Part shown: piece after piece, positions 1 to 9,201 of the stretch
Position numbering within the stretch: the stretch's first letter is position 1
How the letters are laid out: each line of letters starts with the position of its first letter
DNA from: Sphingomonas soli NBRC 100801
GTDB taxonomy: Bacteria; Pseudomonadota; Alphaproteobacteria; Sphingomonadales; Sphingomonadaceae
Assembly: GCF_001591025.1 (NCBI RefSeq)
Contig: NZ_BCTZ01000003.1
Location: 62,001-126,000 of the forward strand
Length of the DNA: 64,000 nt
Direction: 5' to 3'
Made by a program: the position numbers and the translations under genes
Notes under the pieces: generated by a model
Database searches by the model: none
Told to the model about the DNA's origin: nothing
Seen by the model: only the letters and a program-made list of their open reading frames with translations

Positions 1-1
1 C

Positions 2-100
2 AATTTCGGTCCGATCCGCGTGGATGTGGCTACGCCGATCAAGCGGCAGCGGGGCGAATCCAAAATTTCGCTCTACATCTCGATCGGCCAGGCATTCTGA
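2..100 (+). CDS. tamA: TamA/BamA-family outer-membrane protein, C-terminal end (partial)
   Basis: Only the last 32 codons and the stop are in the window. They read as the final strands of an Omp85 beta-barrel: GPIRVDVATPIKRQ, then SLYISIGQAF, an alternating hydrophobic strand with a terminal phenylalanine, the usual signal for outer-membrane insertion. The stop codon overlaps the next start by one base (TGATG). The next gene is tamB, so TamA, the barrel partner of TamB, is the likely identity. BamA cannot be excluded from this fragment alone. Confidence 0.75.
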   Translation, partial: NFGPIRVDVATPIKRQRGESKISLYISIGQAF

Positions 101-3100
101 TGGTGGAGGATGCACCGGAAACGGCGGTAGTCGTGCGAAAGCCGCTGGGGCGGCGGATCGCATTATGGGCCGCAGCCGGGCTGGGGGCGCTGGTGCTGTT
201 GCTCGTGGCGGCGGTCTTGCTGCTCAACACTCAGCCCGGCCGTGACTTCGTAGTAAAGCAGGTCAATAATTTCACGCTCGCCTCCGGCCTCAATTTCCGG
301 GTGCAGCGCATCGAAGGGTCGCTGTACGGCGCGATGGTGCTGCGCGGGGTAGAAGTGCGCGACACGCAGGGCGTTTTCGCGACGGCGCAGGAATTGCGCG
401 TCGATTGGCGACCGTTCAGCTATCTGCGCAATCACCTGGATGTGCGCAGCCTGGCCAGCCCTGAGATCAAGCTCGCGCGGCTTCCGGCGCTCACCGCTTC
501 GGGCGATCCCAACGCGCCGTTGCTTCCCGATATCGATATCGACATCGGCAAGATCGATGTGGCGCGGATCGACATTGCGCCTGCCGTTGCCGGCCGGCGA
601 CATCTCGCGCGGCTTTCCGGCAGCGCGCATATCGCAGGCGGGCTTGCGCAGATCGTGGCGGATGCAGGGACAATCGCGACACCGGGCATGGCGGGCGGAG
701 ACACGCTGACGCTGCGGCTGGAAGCGGTGCCGGACAAGAACCGGTTCGATCTGGGTCTGAAACTCGACGGCCCGGCCAACGGACTGATCGCTGGGTTGGC
801 GGGCTTCGACGCTCCGCTGGCCGTGAATGTCGACGGGAAGGGCGATTGGGCGAGCTGGCAGGGCAAAGCGGTGGGAACGCTGGGCGGCCAGTCGCTGGCC
901 GACCTGACGATCACCGCGAAGGAAGGACGCTTCCAGGTGCGTGGGCCGACCAATCCGGGGCTATATATGAAGGGGCCGGTAGAGCGGCTGGCTTCGCCCC
1001 GGCTCGACCTGGACCTTGATGCCAAATGGGCGAACCGCGCGGCGGACGGCGTGCTCAAGCTGCGCTCTTCGGCGCTGGCTGTCGAAGCCAAGGGCATCGT
1101 CGATCTGGGACAGAACCGGTTCGGCAATCTGAACGTCGACGCACTGCTGCTGACGCCCGGCGCGATCGCGCCCAATCTGCGCGGTCGATCAGTGCGGGTC
1201 GGCCTCGCGCTCAATGGCCCCTTCAATGCACCGGTAGTGGACTACAAGATTTCCGCCGCCTCGCTTGCATTTGGCGAGACCGGCGTGGAGCAGCTTTACG
1301 CCGAGGGTCGGGCACGTGTGGATGCAAATCGCATCCTGGTGCCGGTAAAGGCCAGGGCAGCCCGGGTGACGGGCCTGAACGCCGCTGCGGGCGGGCTAGT
1401 GACCAATTTGACCGTCAATGGCGACCTGGCGATTTCGGGGAGCCAGATCCTTTCCGACAATCTCAAGCTGCGCTCGGACCGGATCGATGCGACCGCGATC
1501 CTTGCCGCAGACATGAGCACCGGGCGCTATACCGGCGCGCTGAAAGGCCGGGTCAACGACTATCAGATTGACGGCGTTGGCGTGGTCAATCTGCGTACCG
1601 ACGCGCAATTGTTCGCCGCGCCGGGCGGCGGCTGGGGAATTCGCGGGCAGATTGCGGGCGAGACGCGGCGGATATTCAACGACGGCGCGCGCGAGTTCCT
1701 GGGCGGCAATGCCGTGGCGTCGGCGCGCCTGTCGCTCGATCCCCGCGGCATCGTGACCATCACGGACGTGCGGATGAAGGCACCCGAATTGCGCATCACG
1801 CGCGGATCGGGGCGATATGATCCGGCGGGACCGATCCTGCTCGACATGGATGCGGTGTCCAACAGCTATGGCCCGCTGACGGCGCGGGTGACGGGTACGC
1901 TGGACGCGCCCGAGATATTGCTGAAGGCATCGCGGCCCGGGCTGGGCATCGGGCTGGCGGACCTGACGGCGAAGGTGCGCGGCGAGGGCGATGCCTATGC
2001 CGTGACCGCGACGGGCGGCACCGATTACGGACCGTTCAGCGCCGACGTGCTGGTGCAAACCGGCACGCAGATGGCGATCGACGTCCGGAAGGGGCGATTT
2101 GCCGGGATGGATGTGAGCGGTAAGCTGATTCAGACAGCGGCCGGCCCATTCGATGGAACGCTGAGGTTCGAGGGGTCGGGCGTGAACGGTACCGCGATCC
2201 TGTCGGCGCAGGGCAAGCTGCAACGCGCCGATCTGGATGCCAGGGCGCTGAACGCGGCGATCCCGGGGGAAGCGGGGCTGACCATCGGCCGGGCGCTCAT
2301 CACGGCCAGCATCGTGCTGGCCGACACGCCCGAAATCACCGCCGACGCCCAGGTCGCGAACCTGCGCTATGGCACGGCCGTTACGGTCAAGGCCGGGCGG
2401 GTAAAAGTCGACTATCGCGGCGGCAGCGGCTCCGCCCAGATGTTTGCCAATGGCTCGTCGGGCGTGCCCTTCCAGATTGGTGCCAATGCGCGGCTTTCTC
2501 CGGAGCAATGGCTGGTGGCGCTGCAAGGGCGAGCGAGCGGCGTGAACTTCAAGACGGTCGATCCGGCGCGTATCGCGATCCGGGGGGATACCTACACCCT
2601 GCTCCCCGCCAAGCTGGATTTCGACAAGGGCAGCGTGCGGCTGGCGGGCAGCTATGGCGACGGGCTGGTCCTGCGCGCCCGGCTGGACAGCCTGGATCTG
2701 GCGCTGCTCAACCTTCTCATGCCGGGAATCGGCATCGATGGCGCGGCGACCGGCAGCCTCGATTTCGCGCAGGCGACGCCGAGCGCCTTCCCAAGCGCGG
2801 ATGCGCGGCTGGAGCTCAAGAACTTCACCCGCACAGGGCTGGCCAGCGTCTCCACGCCGGTCGATATCAGCGTGGTCGGCAAGCTGCTGCCCGATGGCGG
2901 AGACCTGCGTGCGCTGATCAAGCGCGGCGGCGCTACGATCGGGCGCGTTGTCGCGACGCTGAGCCCGCTGGGGCCCGAGGCGGGGCCGTGGACCACGCGG
3001 ATGCTGGCCGCTCCGCTCGCCGGTGGGATCCGCTACAATGGACCCGCCGCCGTGCCCTTCTCGCTGGCGGGCCTTTCGGACCAGCATCTGGACGGACCCA

Positions 3101-4305
3101 TCGGCATCGCCGCAGACTTTTCCGGGCGGGTGCGCGAGCCGATGCTCAACGGCGTGGTCCGCGCCAATGCGCTCACTTACGAGAATGAGACATATGGCAC
3201 GCGGTTGACCAACATGAAGATCGACGGCCGCTTCTCGAACGACGAGTTCATTCTCGATACGCTGACCGCAACGGCCGGCGAGGGGAGCGTGAGCGCCAGC
3301 GGCAAGGTGGGGCTGTCGCAAGCGGCGGACTATCCGATCTCGCTGAGCGCCGAGCTCAAGAATGCGCGGCTCGCCCGCAGCGATTCGCTGGGGGCGACTG
3401 CGACGGGCAACATCACACTGACCAAGGCCCCGGGCGTAGCCAAGATCGAGGGGCGCCTGACCATCCCCGAGGCGAAATATGAGATTATCCGCCAGGGCGC
3501 TGCCGAGGTGGCGGAGCTGACCGGCGTTCGCCGCAAGAGTGAGCAGAACCCCGACGGCACCCGTCCGCAGCCCAAGCCGGGCTTTGCCGGGATCTTCGAT
3601 TTGTCGCTGAGAATCCGGGCCGACAACCAGCTCTTCGTATCCGGGATGGGGCTGGAATCGGAGTGGCGCGCGAACATCGTGATCGGGGGCACTTCTGCCG
3701 AGCCAGACGTGCGCGGGACGATGGAAATCGTGCGCGGCACCTATAGCTTTGCCAGCCGCCGCTTTGACATCAGCCGGGGCACGATCCGCTTTGCGGGTGG
3801 GAAATACTACAACCCGACGATCGATCTGGTGGCGGACACCACCGCCGAGGGCGTGACCGCGATCCTGAACGTGAGCGGCACCGCGCAGGCTCCGCGCATC
3901 ATCTTCACCTCTACACCGAGCCTGCCGCAGGAAGAGGTGCTGTCGCGGCTGTTCTTCGGGACCAACGTGACCAACCTTTCCGCCACCGAGGCGATCCAGC
4001 TTGCCGCCGCGCTCAACTCGCTGCGCGGGACAGGCGGGGGGCTCAATCCGCTCGGCAAGCTAAAATCGGCGACGGGGATCGACCGGCTGCGGATCCTGGG
4101 CGCGGACGATGTGAGCGGGCGCGGCACCGCGCTGGCGGCGGGCAAGTACATCACCAACAACATCTATATCGAGATCATCACCGACGCGCGCGGCTTCACC
4201 GCGACCCAGCTGGAGATATCGCTCAGCCGTACGCTCTCGATCCTGTCGCAGACGGGCTCCTTTGGTGGTTCGAGCGCTTCCCTCCGCTATTCGAAGGACT
4301 ATTGA
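100..4305 (+). CDS. tamB: Translocation and assembly module protein TamB
   Basis: 1401-residue AsmA/TamB-type protein. TamB spans the periplasm and works with TamA in outer-membrane protein assembly and, in current models, phospholipid transport. A basic N-terminus (RKPLGRR) is followed by one membrane segment at about residues 20-42. Then come long beta-rich repeats of about 900 residues and a C-terminal DUF490/TamB domain from about residue 1000. The end carries typical TamB features: PSLPQEEVLSRLFFG, a GTGGGLNPLGKLK stretch, and a final strand FGGSSASLRYSKDY. Length is within the family range (about 1260-1500). The ATG overlaps the tamA stop by one base, indicating translational coupling. 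Confidence 0.95.
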   Translation: MVEDAPETAVVVRKPLGRRIALWAAAGLGALVLLLVAAVLLLNTQPGRDFVVKQVNNFTLASGLNFRVQRIEGSLYGAMVLRGVEVRDTQGVFATAQELRVDWRPFSYLRNHLDVRSLASPEIKLARLPALTASGDPNAPLLPDIDIDIGKIDVARIDIAPAVAGRRHLARLSGSAHIAGGLAQIVADAGTIATPGMAGGDTLTLRLEAVPDKNRFDLGLKLDGPANGLIAGLAGFDAPLAVNVDGKGDWASWQGKAVGTLGGQSLADLTITAKEGRFQVRGPTNPGLYMKGPVERLASPRLDLDLDAKWANRAADGVLKLRSSALAVEAKGIVDLGQNRFGNLNVDALLLTPGAIAPNLRGRSVRVGLALNGPFNAPVVDYKISAASLAFGETGVEQLYAEGRARVDANRILVPVKARAARVTGLNAAAGGLVTNLTVNGDLAISGSQILSDNLKLRSDRIDATAILAADMSTGRYTGALKGRVNDYQIDGVGVVNLRTDAQLFAAPGGGWGIRGQIAGETRRIFNDGAREFLGGNAVASARLSLDPRGIVTITDVRMKAPELRITRGSGRYDPAGPILLDMDAVSNSYGPLTARVTGTLDAPEILLKASRPGLGIGLADLTAKVRGEGDAYAVTATGGTDYGPFSADVLVQTGTQMAIDVRKGRFAGMDVSGKLIQTAAGPFDGTLRFEGSGVNGTAILSAQGKLQRADLDARALNAAIPGEAGLTIGRALITASIVLADTPEITADAQVANLRYGTAVTVKAGRVKVDYRGGSGSAQMFANGSSGVPFQIGANARLSPEQWLVALQGRASGVNFKTVDPARIAIRGDTYTLLPAKLDFDKGSVRLAGSYGDGLVLRARLDSLDLALLNLLMPGIGIDGAATGSLDFAQATPSAFPSADARLELKNFTRTGLASVSTPVDISVVGKLLPDGGDLRALIKRGGATIGRVVATLSPLGPEAGPWTTRMLAAPLAGGIRYNGPAAVPFSLAGLSDQHLDGPIGIAADFSGRVREPMLNGVVRANALTYENETYGTRLTNMKIDGRFSNDEFILDTLTATAGEGSVSASGKVGLSQAADYPISLSAELKNARLARSDSLGATATGNITLTKAPGVAKIEGRLTIPEAKYEIIRQGAAEVAELTGVRRKSEQNPDGTRPQPKPGFAGIFDLSLRIRADNQLFVSGMGLESEWRANIVIGGTSAEPDVRGTMEIVRGTYSFASRRFDISRGTIRFAGGKYYNPTIDLVADTTAEGVTAILNVSGTAQAPRIIFTSTPSLPQEEVLSRLFFGTNVTNLSATEAIQLAAALNSLRGTGGGLNPLGKLKSATGIDRLRILGADDVSGRGTALAAGKYITNNIYIEIITDARGFTATQLEISLSRTLSILSQTGSFGGSSASLRYSKDY

Positions 4306-4315
4306 GGGCTGGCGG

Positions 4316-4341
4316 CTTTACTTACCGCGATGTAAGTAAAG
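4316..4341. promoter_or_regulatory. Perfect 10-bp inverted repeat, probable TetR-type operator
   Basis: CTTTACTTAC (4316-4325) and GTAAGTAAAG (4332-4341) are exact reverse complements around CGCGAT. The palindrome sits just before the ribosome-binding site (GGAGGGAGG, 4343-4351) of the monooxygenase. Size and position suit a TetR-family repressor. No TetR gene lies nearby, so the regulator would be encoded elsewhere. Confidence 0.55.
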
Positions 4342-4356
4342 TGGAGGGAGGCCGTG

Positions 4357-5820
4357 ATGACCGAGCATTTCGACGTGATCGTGGTGGGCGCCGGTATTTC
4401 CGGCGTGGGTGCGGCGTGGCACCTCCAGGACCGCTCGCCCGACCGCAGCTATCTCGTGCTTGAGGGACGCGAGCGGATGGGGGGAACCTGGGACCTGTTC
4501 CGCTATCCCGGCATCCGATCCGATAGCGACATGTACACGCTTGGCTTCTCGTTCAAGCCATGGACCGAGGCGAAGGCGATCGCGGATGGCCCCTCGATCC
4601 TGCGCTATCTGGAAGAGACGGTGCGTGAGTTCGGCATCGACAAGCATATCCGCTATTCGCACCGGCTGACCCGCGCCGAATGGTCGACCGCCGAGGCGCG
4701 CTGGACGATCACGGTGGACAAAGGCGGTGAGGAAGTGCGCTTCACCTGCGCGTTCCTGTTCATGTGTACCGGCTATTATAATTACGCGCAGGGGTTCGCG
4801 CCGGAATTCGCGGGCGCGGCCGATTTTGGGGGGCGGATCGTCCATCCGCAATTCTGGACGCCCGATATCGACTATGCGGGCAAGCGCGTGGTGGTGATCG
4901 GCAGCGGCGCGACGGCGGTGACTTTGGTGCCCGAAATGGCGAAGGCGGCGGCGCACGTGACGATGCTGCAGCGTTCGCCGACCTATATCGTCTCGCGGCC
5001 CGCCGAAGACCGCTTCGCAAACTGGCTGCGCAAGGTGCTGCCGGCCAAGGCGGCGTACGGCGTGGTGCGCTGGCGCAACGTGCTGCTCCAGCAATTCTTC
5101 TTCCGGATCGCGCGGAAGAAGCCGGAGAAGTTCAAGGAGCGGATCATCAACATGGTCCGCGAGGAGCTGCCCGATCACGATGTGGGCACCCATTTCACGC
5201 CGAGCTATAATCCGTGGGACCAAAGGCTGTGCCTGGTGCCCGATTCCGATCTGTTCGCGGCGCTGCGCAGCGGAAAGGCCGATGTGGAGACCGGCACGAT
5301 CGAGCGTTTCACTCCGGCGGGGATCAAGCTGGCTTCGGGCAAGGAACTGGAAGCCGACATCATCGTCACCGCGACGGGGCTGGAGCTGCAACTGATGAGC
5401 GACGTGCCGTTCGCGGTGGATGGCAAGCCGATCATCTGGGCCGAGCACACCATGTACAAGGGCATGATGTTCTCCGACGTGCCGAATATGGCGATCTCGT
5501 TCGGATATACGAATGCAAGCTGGACGCTGAAATCGGACCTGACCGCAGCCTATGTGACCCGGCTACTCAACGCGATGGGCAAGCGTAGGCTGCGTCAGGT
5601 GACCCCGCGGGTGGCCGCACCGGTGGAGCCGATGCCGTTCCTCGATTTCACCTCTGGCTATGTCCAGCGCGCGATGGCGAAATTCCCGCGACAGGGGACG
5701 CGCAAGCCGTGGCGGCTCAACCAGAACTATACGCGCGACATCATGGCGCTGAAGTTTGGCGGGATCGACGAGGAGATGGAGTTCTCCAATCCCGAGCCGG
5801 GGGCTGTGCGGGCGGCGTGA
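4357..5820 (+). CDS. FAD-containing monooxygenase, Baeyer-Villiger type
   Basis: 487 residues. The N-terminal FAD Rossmann motif is GAGISG (residues 11-16). The Baeyer-Villiger fingerprint FxGxxxHxxxW is intact at residues 157-167 (FGGRIVHPQFW), followed by a second nucleotide-binding motif, VVVIGSGATA. It probably inserts oxygen next to a ketone, or hydroxylates, using NADPH and FAD; the substrate cannot be read from sequence. ATG 4357 is preferred over the GTG three bases earlier because the GGAGGGAGG site is correctly spaced for it. The gene is monocistronic and appears controlled by the palindrome directly upstream. Confidence 0.9.
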   Translation: MTEHFDVIVVGAGISGVGAAWHLQDRSPDRSYLVLEGRERMGGTWDLFRYPGIRSDSDMYTLGFSFKPWTEAKAIADGPSILRYLEETVREFGIDKHIRYSHRLTRAEWSTAEARWTITVDKGGEEVRFTCAFLFMCTGYYNYAQGFAPEFAGAADFGGRIVHPQFWTPDIDYAGKRVVVIGSGATAVTLVPEMAKAAAHVTMLQRSPTYIVSRPAEDRFANWLRKVLPAKAAYGVVRWRNVLLQQFFFRIARKKPEKFKERIINMVREELPDHDVGTHFTPSYNPWDQRLCLVPDSDLFAALRSGKADVETGTIERFTPAGIKLASGKELEADIIVTATGLELQLMSDVPFAVDGKPIIWAEHTMYKGMMFSDVPNMAISFGYTNASWTLKSDLTAAYVTRLLNAMGKRRLRQVTPRVAAPVEPMPFLDFTSGYVQRAMAKFPRQGTRKPWRLNQNYTRDIMALKFGGIDEEMEFSNPEPGAVRAA

Positions 5821-5841
5821 GGGGTAGGTACCTCTGATCGC

Positions 5842-5918
5842 CATCCCCGCGAAAGCGGGGACCCAGAGTTTACTGGCGGTTCGCTGATTGGCTCTGGATC
5901 CCCGCTTTCGCGGGGATG
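5842..5918. repeat. Composite palindromic intergenic repeat (CATCCCCGCGAAAGCGGGG type)
   Basis: Two 27-bp arms (5842-5868 and 5892-5918) are inverted with one mismatch. Each arm contains its own hairpin, CCCCGC-GAAA-GCGGGG. It lies between convergent genes and could act as a bidirectional terminator. Related copies occur at 17191, 18382, 56563 and 57079. Confidence 0.85.
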
Positions 5919-5932
5919 ACGGAAACGGGGGA

Positions 5933-6385
5933 TCAGGCCGGGCCTGATTTTAGGAGGGCCGAGCGGAGGCATTCGCAGACCAGCTCGCCGCGCTGGTTGT
6001 GCATCTGATGGCGCCAGGTGACGATGCCCTGGCCGGGGCGCGACTTGCTGGGGCGCATGTCGAGCACTTCGGTCGAGGCGCGCAGCGTGTCGCCGATGAA
6101 GACCGGGTTGGGCATCACCAATTTGTCATAGCCGAGATTGGCGACGAGCGTGCCCGCAGTGGTGTCTCCCACGGTGATCCCGACCATCAGGCTGAAGGTG
6201 AAGGTGCCGTTGACGAGGATCTGGCCGAACTCGGACGCGCGGGCAGCTTCCGCGTCGATGTGAAGCGGCTGGGCATTGTGGGTCATGGTGCTGAACAGCA
6301 GATTGTCGGTCTCGGTGACCGTGCGGCGCAGGTCATGCTCGATGCGATCGCCGATCTGCCATTCGTCGTAGAATTTCCCGGGCAT
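5933..6385 (-). CDS. MaoC family dehydratase (hotdog fold)
   Basis: 150 residues. MaoC/R-hydratase proteins hydrate or dehydrate acyl-CoA substrates. The catalytic region shows N-A-Q-P-L-H-x-D (about residues 37-44: THNAQPLHID) and then GQILVNGTFTFSLMVG, the usual hydratase-2 arrangement. It lies downstream of mccA on the same strand, so it probably acts in leucine or related branched acyl-CoA breakdown. The exact substrate is not visible. A palindromic repeat separates it from mccA. Confidence 0.88.
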   Translation of the reverse strand: MPGKFYDEWQIGDRIEHDLRRTVTETDNLLFSTMTHNAQPLHIDAEAARASEFGQILVNGTFTFSLMVGITVGDTTAGTLVANLGYDKLVMPNPVFIGDTLRASTEVLDMRPSKSRPGQGIVTWRHQMHNQRGELVCECLRSALLKSGPA

Positions 6386-6403
6386 ATTCTTGTCCTCATT
6401 ACA

Positions 6404-6498
6404 TCACCCTCACCCTTCCGGCGCTTCGCGCCTCCCTCCCTCTCCCGATGGGAGAGGGAAGGGGCCCGCCGCCGCAGGCGGTGGGAAGGGTGAGGGCG
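6404..6498. repeat. Palindromic intergenic repeat (CACCCTCACCCTTCC...GGGAAGGGTGAGGG)
   Basis: Outer arms CACCCTCACCCTTCC and GGGAAGGGTGAGGG enclose a second hairpin, CCCTCTCCCGATGGGAGAGGG. It lies between maoC and mccA. The same family occurs at 13993-14116 and 52340-52490. Confidence 0.8.
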
Positions 6499-6499
6499 C

Positions 6500-8368
6500 T
6501 TAGGGTTCGCGCTTCTCGATCTTTACCAGCAGCGTGCCTTCGGTCACCTGGGTGTCGGCGGTGGCGTTCAGCTCCGCGACCACGCCGTCGAACGGGGCGG
6601 TCATGCCGTGTTCCATCTTCATCGCCTCCAGCGTGACGAGGCGCTGGCCCTTGGTCACCGTATCGCCCGCCGCGACATCGACGGCGGTGACGCGGCCGGG
6701 CATGGGGGCGAGGATCGCGCCGTCGCCGGCGGACGCGCCGGCCTTGCCATCGAAGCGGGCGAAACCGATCGAGAAGGTCTGGCCGTTTTCGGTGACGCGG
6801 ACGCGACCGTCATGGACTTCCATGAACCAGCGCTCGCCATCCTCGGTGAAGTCGACGGGCGCACGGGTGCCATCGACATCGAGCACGGCGGTGCGGCGGA
6901 CGGATGCGTTGAGGCGGAAGCCGGGCAGGTCGGGGCGGCGCTCCGGCGCTTCCTCCATCAGCCGCCATGCGGCACCGCGCAGCGTCTCCTCGGTGGGGAT
7001 GCGCGGGGGCATCAGCGCGTCGCCGCGCCGATCGATCAGCCCGGTATCCATTTTCCCCGCGATGAAGTCCGGATCGGCGAGCAGCTTGACCAGGAAGGCG
7101 CCGTTGGTCTTTACCGGCCAGACCACGCTGCGCAGCAATGCGTCGCTAAGCCGTTCGATCACGGCGTCGCGCTCCGAACCATAGGCGATGAGCTTGGCAA
7201 TCATCGGATCGTAAAAGGGCGAGACTTCGCCGCCTTCCTCGACGCCGGTATCGCAGCGGATCATCGAATCGTTGAGATCGAAGGCGGTGAGCGGGCCGAT
7301 CGAGGGGAGGAAGCCGGCGGCGGGATCCTCGGCATAGAGGCGGGCCTCCATCGCCCAACCCTGAATGCTCAGTTCGTCCTGCGTGCAAGGAAGCGGCTCG
7401 CCCGACGCTACGCGGAGCTGCCATTCGACGAGATCCTGGCCGGTAATCTCTTCGGTGACCGGATGCTCGACCTGCAGCCGGGTGTTCATTTCCATGAACC
7501 AGATGCGATCTGCGCGCAGGCCTTCGCTGGCGTCCGCGATGAACTCGATCGTACCAGCGCCGACATAATCGACTGCCTTTGCTGCGCGAACCGCCGCAGC
7601 ACAGATCGCCTCCCGGGTCGCTTCGTCCATGCCGGGGGCGGGGGCTTCCTCGATCACCTTCTGGTGGCGGCGCTGGAGTGAGCAGTCCCGCTCGAACAGG
7701 TGGACGACATTGCCGTGGGTGTCGCCGAAGACCTGCACTTCGATGTGGCGCGGGGAGAGGATGTATTTCTCCAGCAGCACGCGATCGTCGCCGAACGAGC
7801 TGGCGGCTTCGCGCTGGCAGGATTGCAGCATCTCGCCGAATTGCTGCGCAGCATCGACGCGGCGCATGCCCTTGCCGCCGCCGCCGGCCACCGCCTTGAT
7901 CAGCACGGGATAGCCGATGGCATCGGCTTCGGCCTGGAGCCGTGCGGGCGACTGGTCTTCCCCCAGATAGCCGGGAGTGACGGGCACGCCCGCGGCGATC
8001 ATCCGGGCTTTTGCTGCATCCTTGAGACCCATCGCGCGGATGCTCTCCGGCTTGGGGCCGACCCAGATCAGCCCGGCGTCCAGCACCGCCTGCGCGAAGT
8101 CGGCATTCTCCGAGAGGAAGCCGTAGCCGGGGTGGATTGCTGCCGCGCCGGTGGCTTTTGCTGCGGCGATGATGCGATCGCCGACAAGGTAAGATTCGCG
8201 CGCCGGAGAGGGGCCAATATGCACGGCCTCATCGGCCAGCCGGACGTGGAGCGCTTCTGCGTCGGCATCGGAGAAGACGGCGACCGTACGGACGCCCATC
8301 TCGCGCGCGGTGCGGATGATGCGACAGGCGATCTCGCCGCGATTGGCGATGAGCAGGGACTGGATCAT
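6500..8368 (-). CDS. mccA: Methylcrotonyl-CoA carboxylase, biotin-carboxylase/biotin-carrier (alpha) subunit
   Basis: 622 residues in the usual order: biotin carboxylase N-domain ([20 protein letters not shown] at the start), ATP-grasp with GGGGKGMR, carboxylase C-domain ([18 protein letters not shown]), linker, and a C-terminal biotinyl domain whose EAMKMEHGM carries the biotin lysine, K584. It carboxylates biotin with bicarbonate and ATP for transfer to an acyl-CoA. A second such subunit (62907 onward) belongs to the propionyl-CoA operon. This one shares its cluster with mccB and isovaleryl-CoA dehydrogenase, so 3-methylcrotonyl-CoA in leucine breakdown is the likely substrate. The start overlaps the preceding gene (ATGA). 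Confidence 0.92.
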   Translation of the reverse strand: MIQSLLIANRGEIACRIIRTAREMGVRTVAVFSDADAEALHVRLADEAVHIGPSPARESYLVGDRIIAAAKATGAAAIHPGYGFLSENADFAQAVLDAGLIWVGPKPESIRAMGLKDAAKARMIAAGVPVTPGYLGEDQSPARLQAEADAIGYPVLIKAVAGGGGKGMRRVDAAQQFGEMLQSCQREAASSFGDDRVLLEKYILSPRHIEVQVFGDTHGNVVHLFERDCSLQRRHQKVIEEAPAPGMDEATREAICAAAVRAAKAVDYVGAGTIEFIADASEGLRADRIWFMEMNTRLQVEHPVTEEITGQDLVEWQLRVASGEPLPCTQDELSIQGWAMEARLYAEDPAAGFLPSIGPLTAFDLNDSMIRCDTGVEEGGEVSPFYDPMIAKLIAYGSERDAVIERLSDALLRSVVWPVKTNGAFLVKLLADPDFIAGKMDTGLIDRRGDALMPPRIPTEETLRGAAWRLMEEAPERRPDLPGFRLNASVRRTAVLDVDGTRAPVDFTEDGERWFMEVHDGRVRVTENGQTFSIGFARFDGKAGASAGDGAILAPMPGRVTAVDVAAGDTVTKGQRLVTLEAMKMEHGMTAPFDGVVAELNATADTQVTEGTLLVKIEKREP

Positions 8369-8670
8369 GGATGGCGTTCCGGAAAGCCGTGGCGGGTGTG
8401 GAGCGCGGCAAGCAGCGCTTCGATCTCATTGGCGAACCCGCCTTCTGCGAAGACGAGGCAGGGCAGGTTCTGGTTCTCCTCACCCAGCAGCGCGACAATC
8501 TCGGCGCGGGGGCGGGGATAGGGCAGGCGGATCACCTCTAGATTGGCCGCGCGATCCGGGAAGGCCGCGAGCAGCCCCTCCACGGTGATGCAGTCCTTGC
8601 AATAGAAGGCGCGGCCCGGAAGCGCGGCGTCCGGGAATTCGGAGGCAAGCAGATAGAGGCGATCGCGCAT
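8365..8670 (-). CDS. DUF3088 family protein
   Basis: 101 residues, no signal peptide. The pattern FYCKDCITVEGLLAAFPD followed by RLPYPRPRAEIVALLGEENQNLPCLV matches my recollection of DUF3088, a small protein with a thioredoxin-like outline and a CxxC pair (residues about 20-23). Function is not known. The ATG at 8670 is chosen because it lies two bases after the upstream stop and matches the family start (MRDRLYLL); longer versions would overlap the neighbour. Its stop overlaps the mccA start, so it is translated with the carboxylase operon. Confidence 0.75.
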   Translation of the reverse strand: MRDRLYLLASEFPDAALPGRAFYCKDCITVEGLLAAFPDRAANLEVIRLPYPRPRAEIVALLGEENQNLPCLVFAEGGFANEIEALLAALHTRHGFPERHP

Positions 8671-8672
8671 GC

Positions 8673-9176
8673 TCACTGACCGGGGCAGCCGGTGTAGCGC
8701 ATCGTGTAGGTGGTGTTCAGCACCTTCCACGTGCCGTTTTCGCGGACCAGATCGAAGTGATTGATCCCGCAATTGGTGACCTTGCCCGCGACCGAGACGG
8801 TATAGGGCGCCCAGACCATGGCGATATCGCCATCAACCTCGATCGCGGGGGTGGTGATCTTCTCGACGAAGACGTCCTCGGGCCGGATCGTCCTGGAATA
8901 TTCGGCCCAGCTGAGATGGCGGACCTGCGAGGCCTGTCCGGCAGCGAGCGGGCCGACGCCGGTGGTGCGGCCATGTGGATAGACCACGCGCAGCATCGCC
9001 TCTGCATCGCCGACCGCGAAGGATGCGAGCAGCGCGTTGATCGGCGCAAGCACGGCGGCCGCATCGTCATCCTCATAGGGGAGGGGATTGGCGGGGGGCA
9101 GCTTCTGTGTGGTCGTGGCCTGCGCCACTGCGGGGAGCGGGGCGAAGAGAGCGAGCGGGAGGAGGAGGCGGCGCAT
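8673..9176 (-). CDS. Secreted SnoaL/NTF2-like protein (copy 1 of tandem pair)
   Basis: 167 residues. It starts with a signal peptide (MRRLLLPLALFAPLPAVAQA) and continues as an NTF2/SnoaL-type fold, seen in VLAPINALLASFAVGDAEAML and the strand pair AIEVDGDIAMVWAPYTV / NHFDLVRENGTWKVLNTTYT. A conserved cysteine pair (NCGINH and YTGC) may form a disulfide. The start at 9176 is preferred because AAAGGA lies about 7 bases upstream; the longer reading would translate through the ribosome-binding site. It is clearly related to the adjacent 9202-9687 gene. Function is unknown; probably periplasmic. Confidence 0.8.
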   Translation of the reverse strand: MRRLLLPLALFAPLPAVAQATTTQKLPPANPLPYEDDDAAAVLAPINALLASFAVGDAEAMLRVVYPHGRTTGVGPLAAGQASQVRHLSWAEYSRTIRPEDVFVEKITTPAIEVDGDIAMVWAPYTVSVAGKVTNCGINHFDLVRENGTWKVLNTTYTMRYTGCPGQ

Positions 9177-9201
9177 CGGGGTTCCTTTCAATCGTGCGCG
9201 G

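Noticed and set aside
1396-3321. 641-residue minus-strand frame inside tamB
   Set aside because: High-G+C antisense shadow; no motifs, no ribosome site, and tamB is complete on the other strand.
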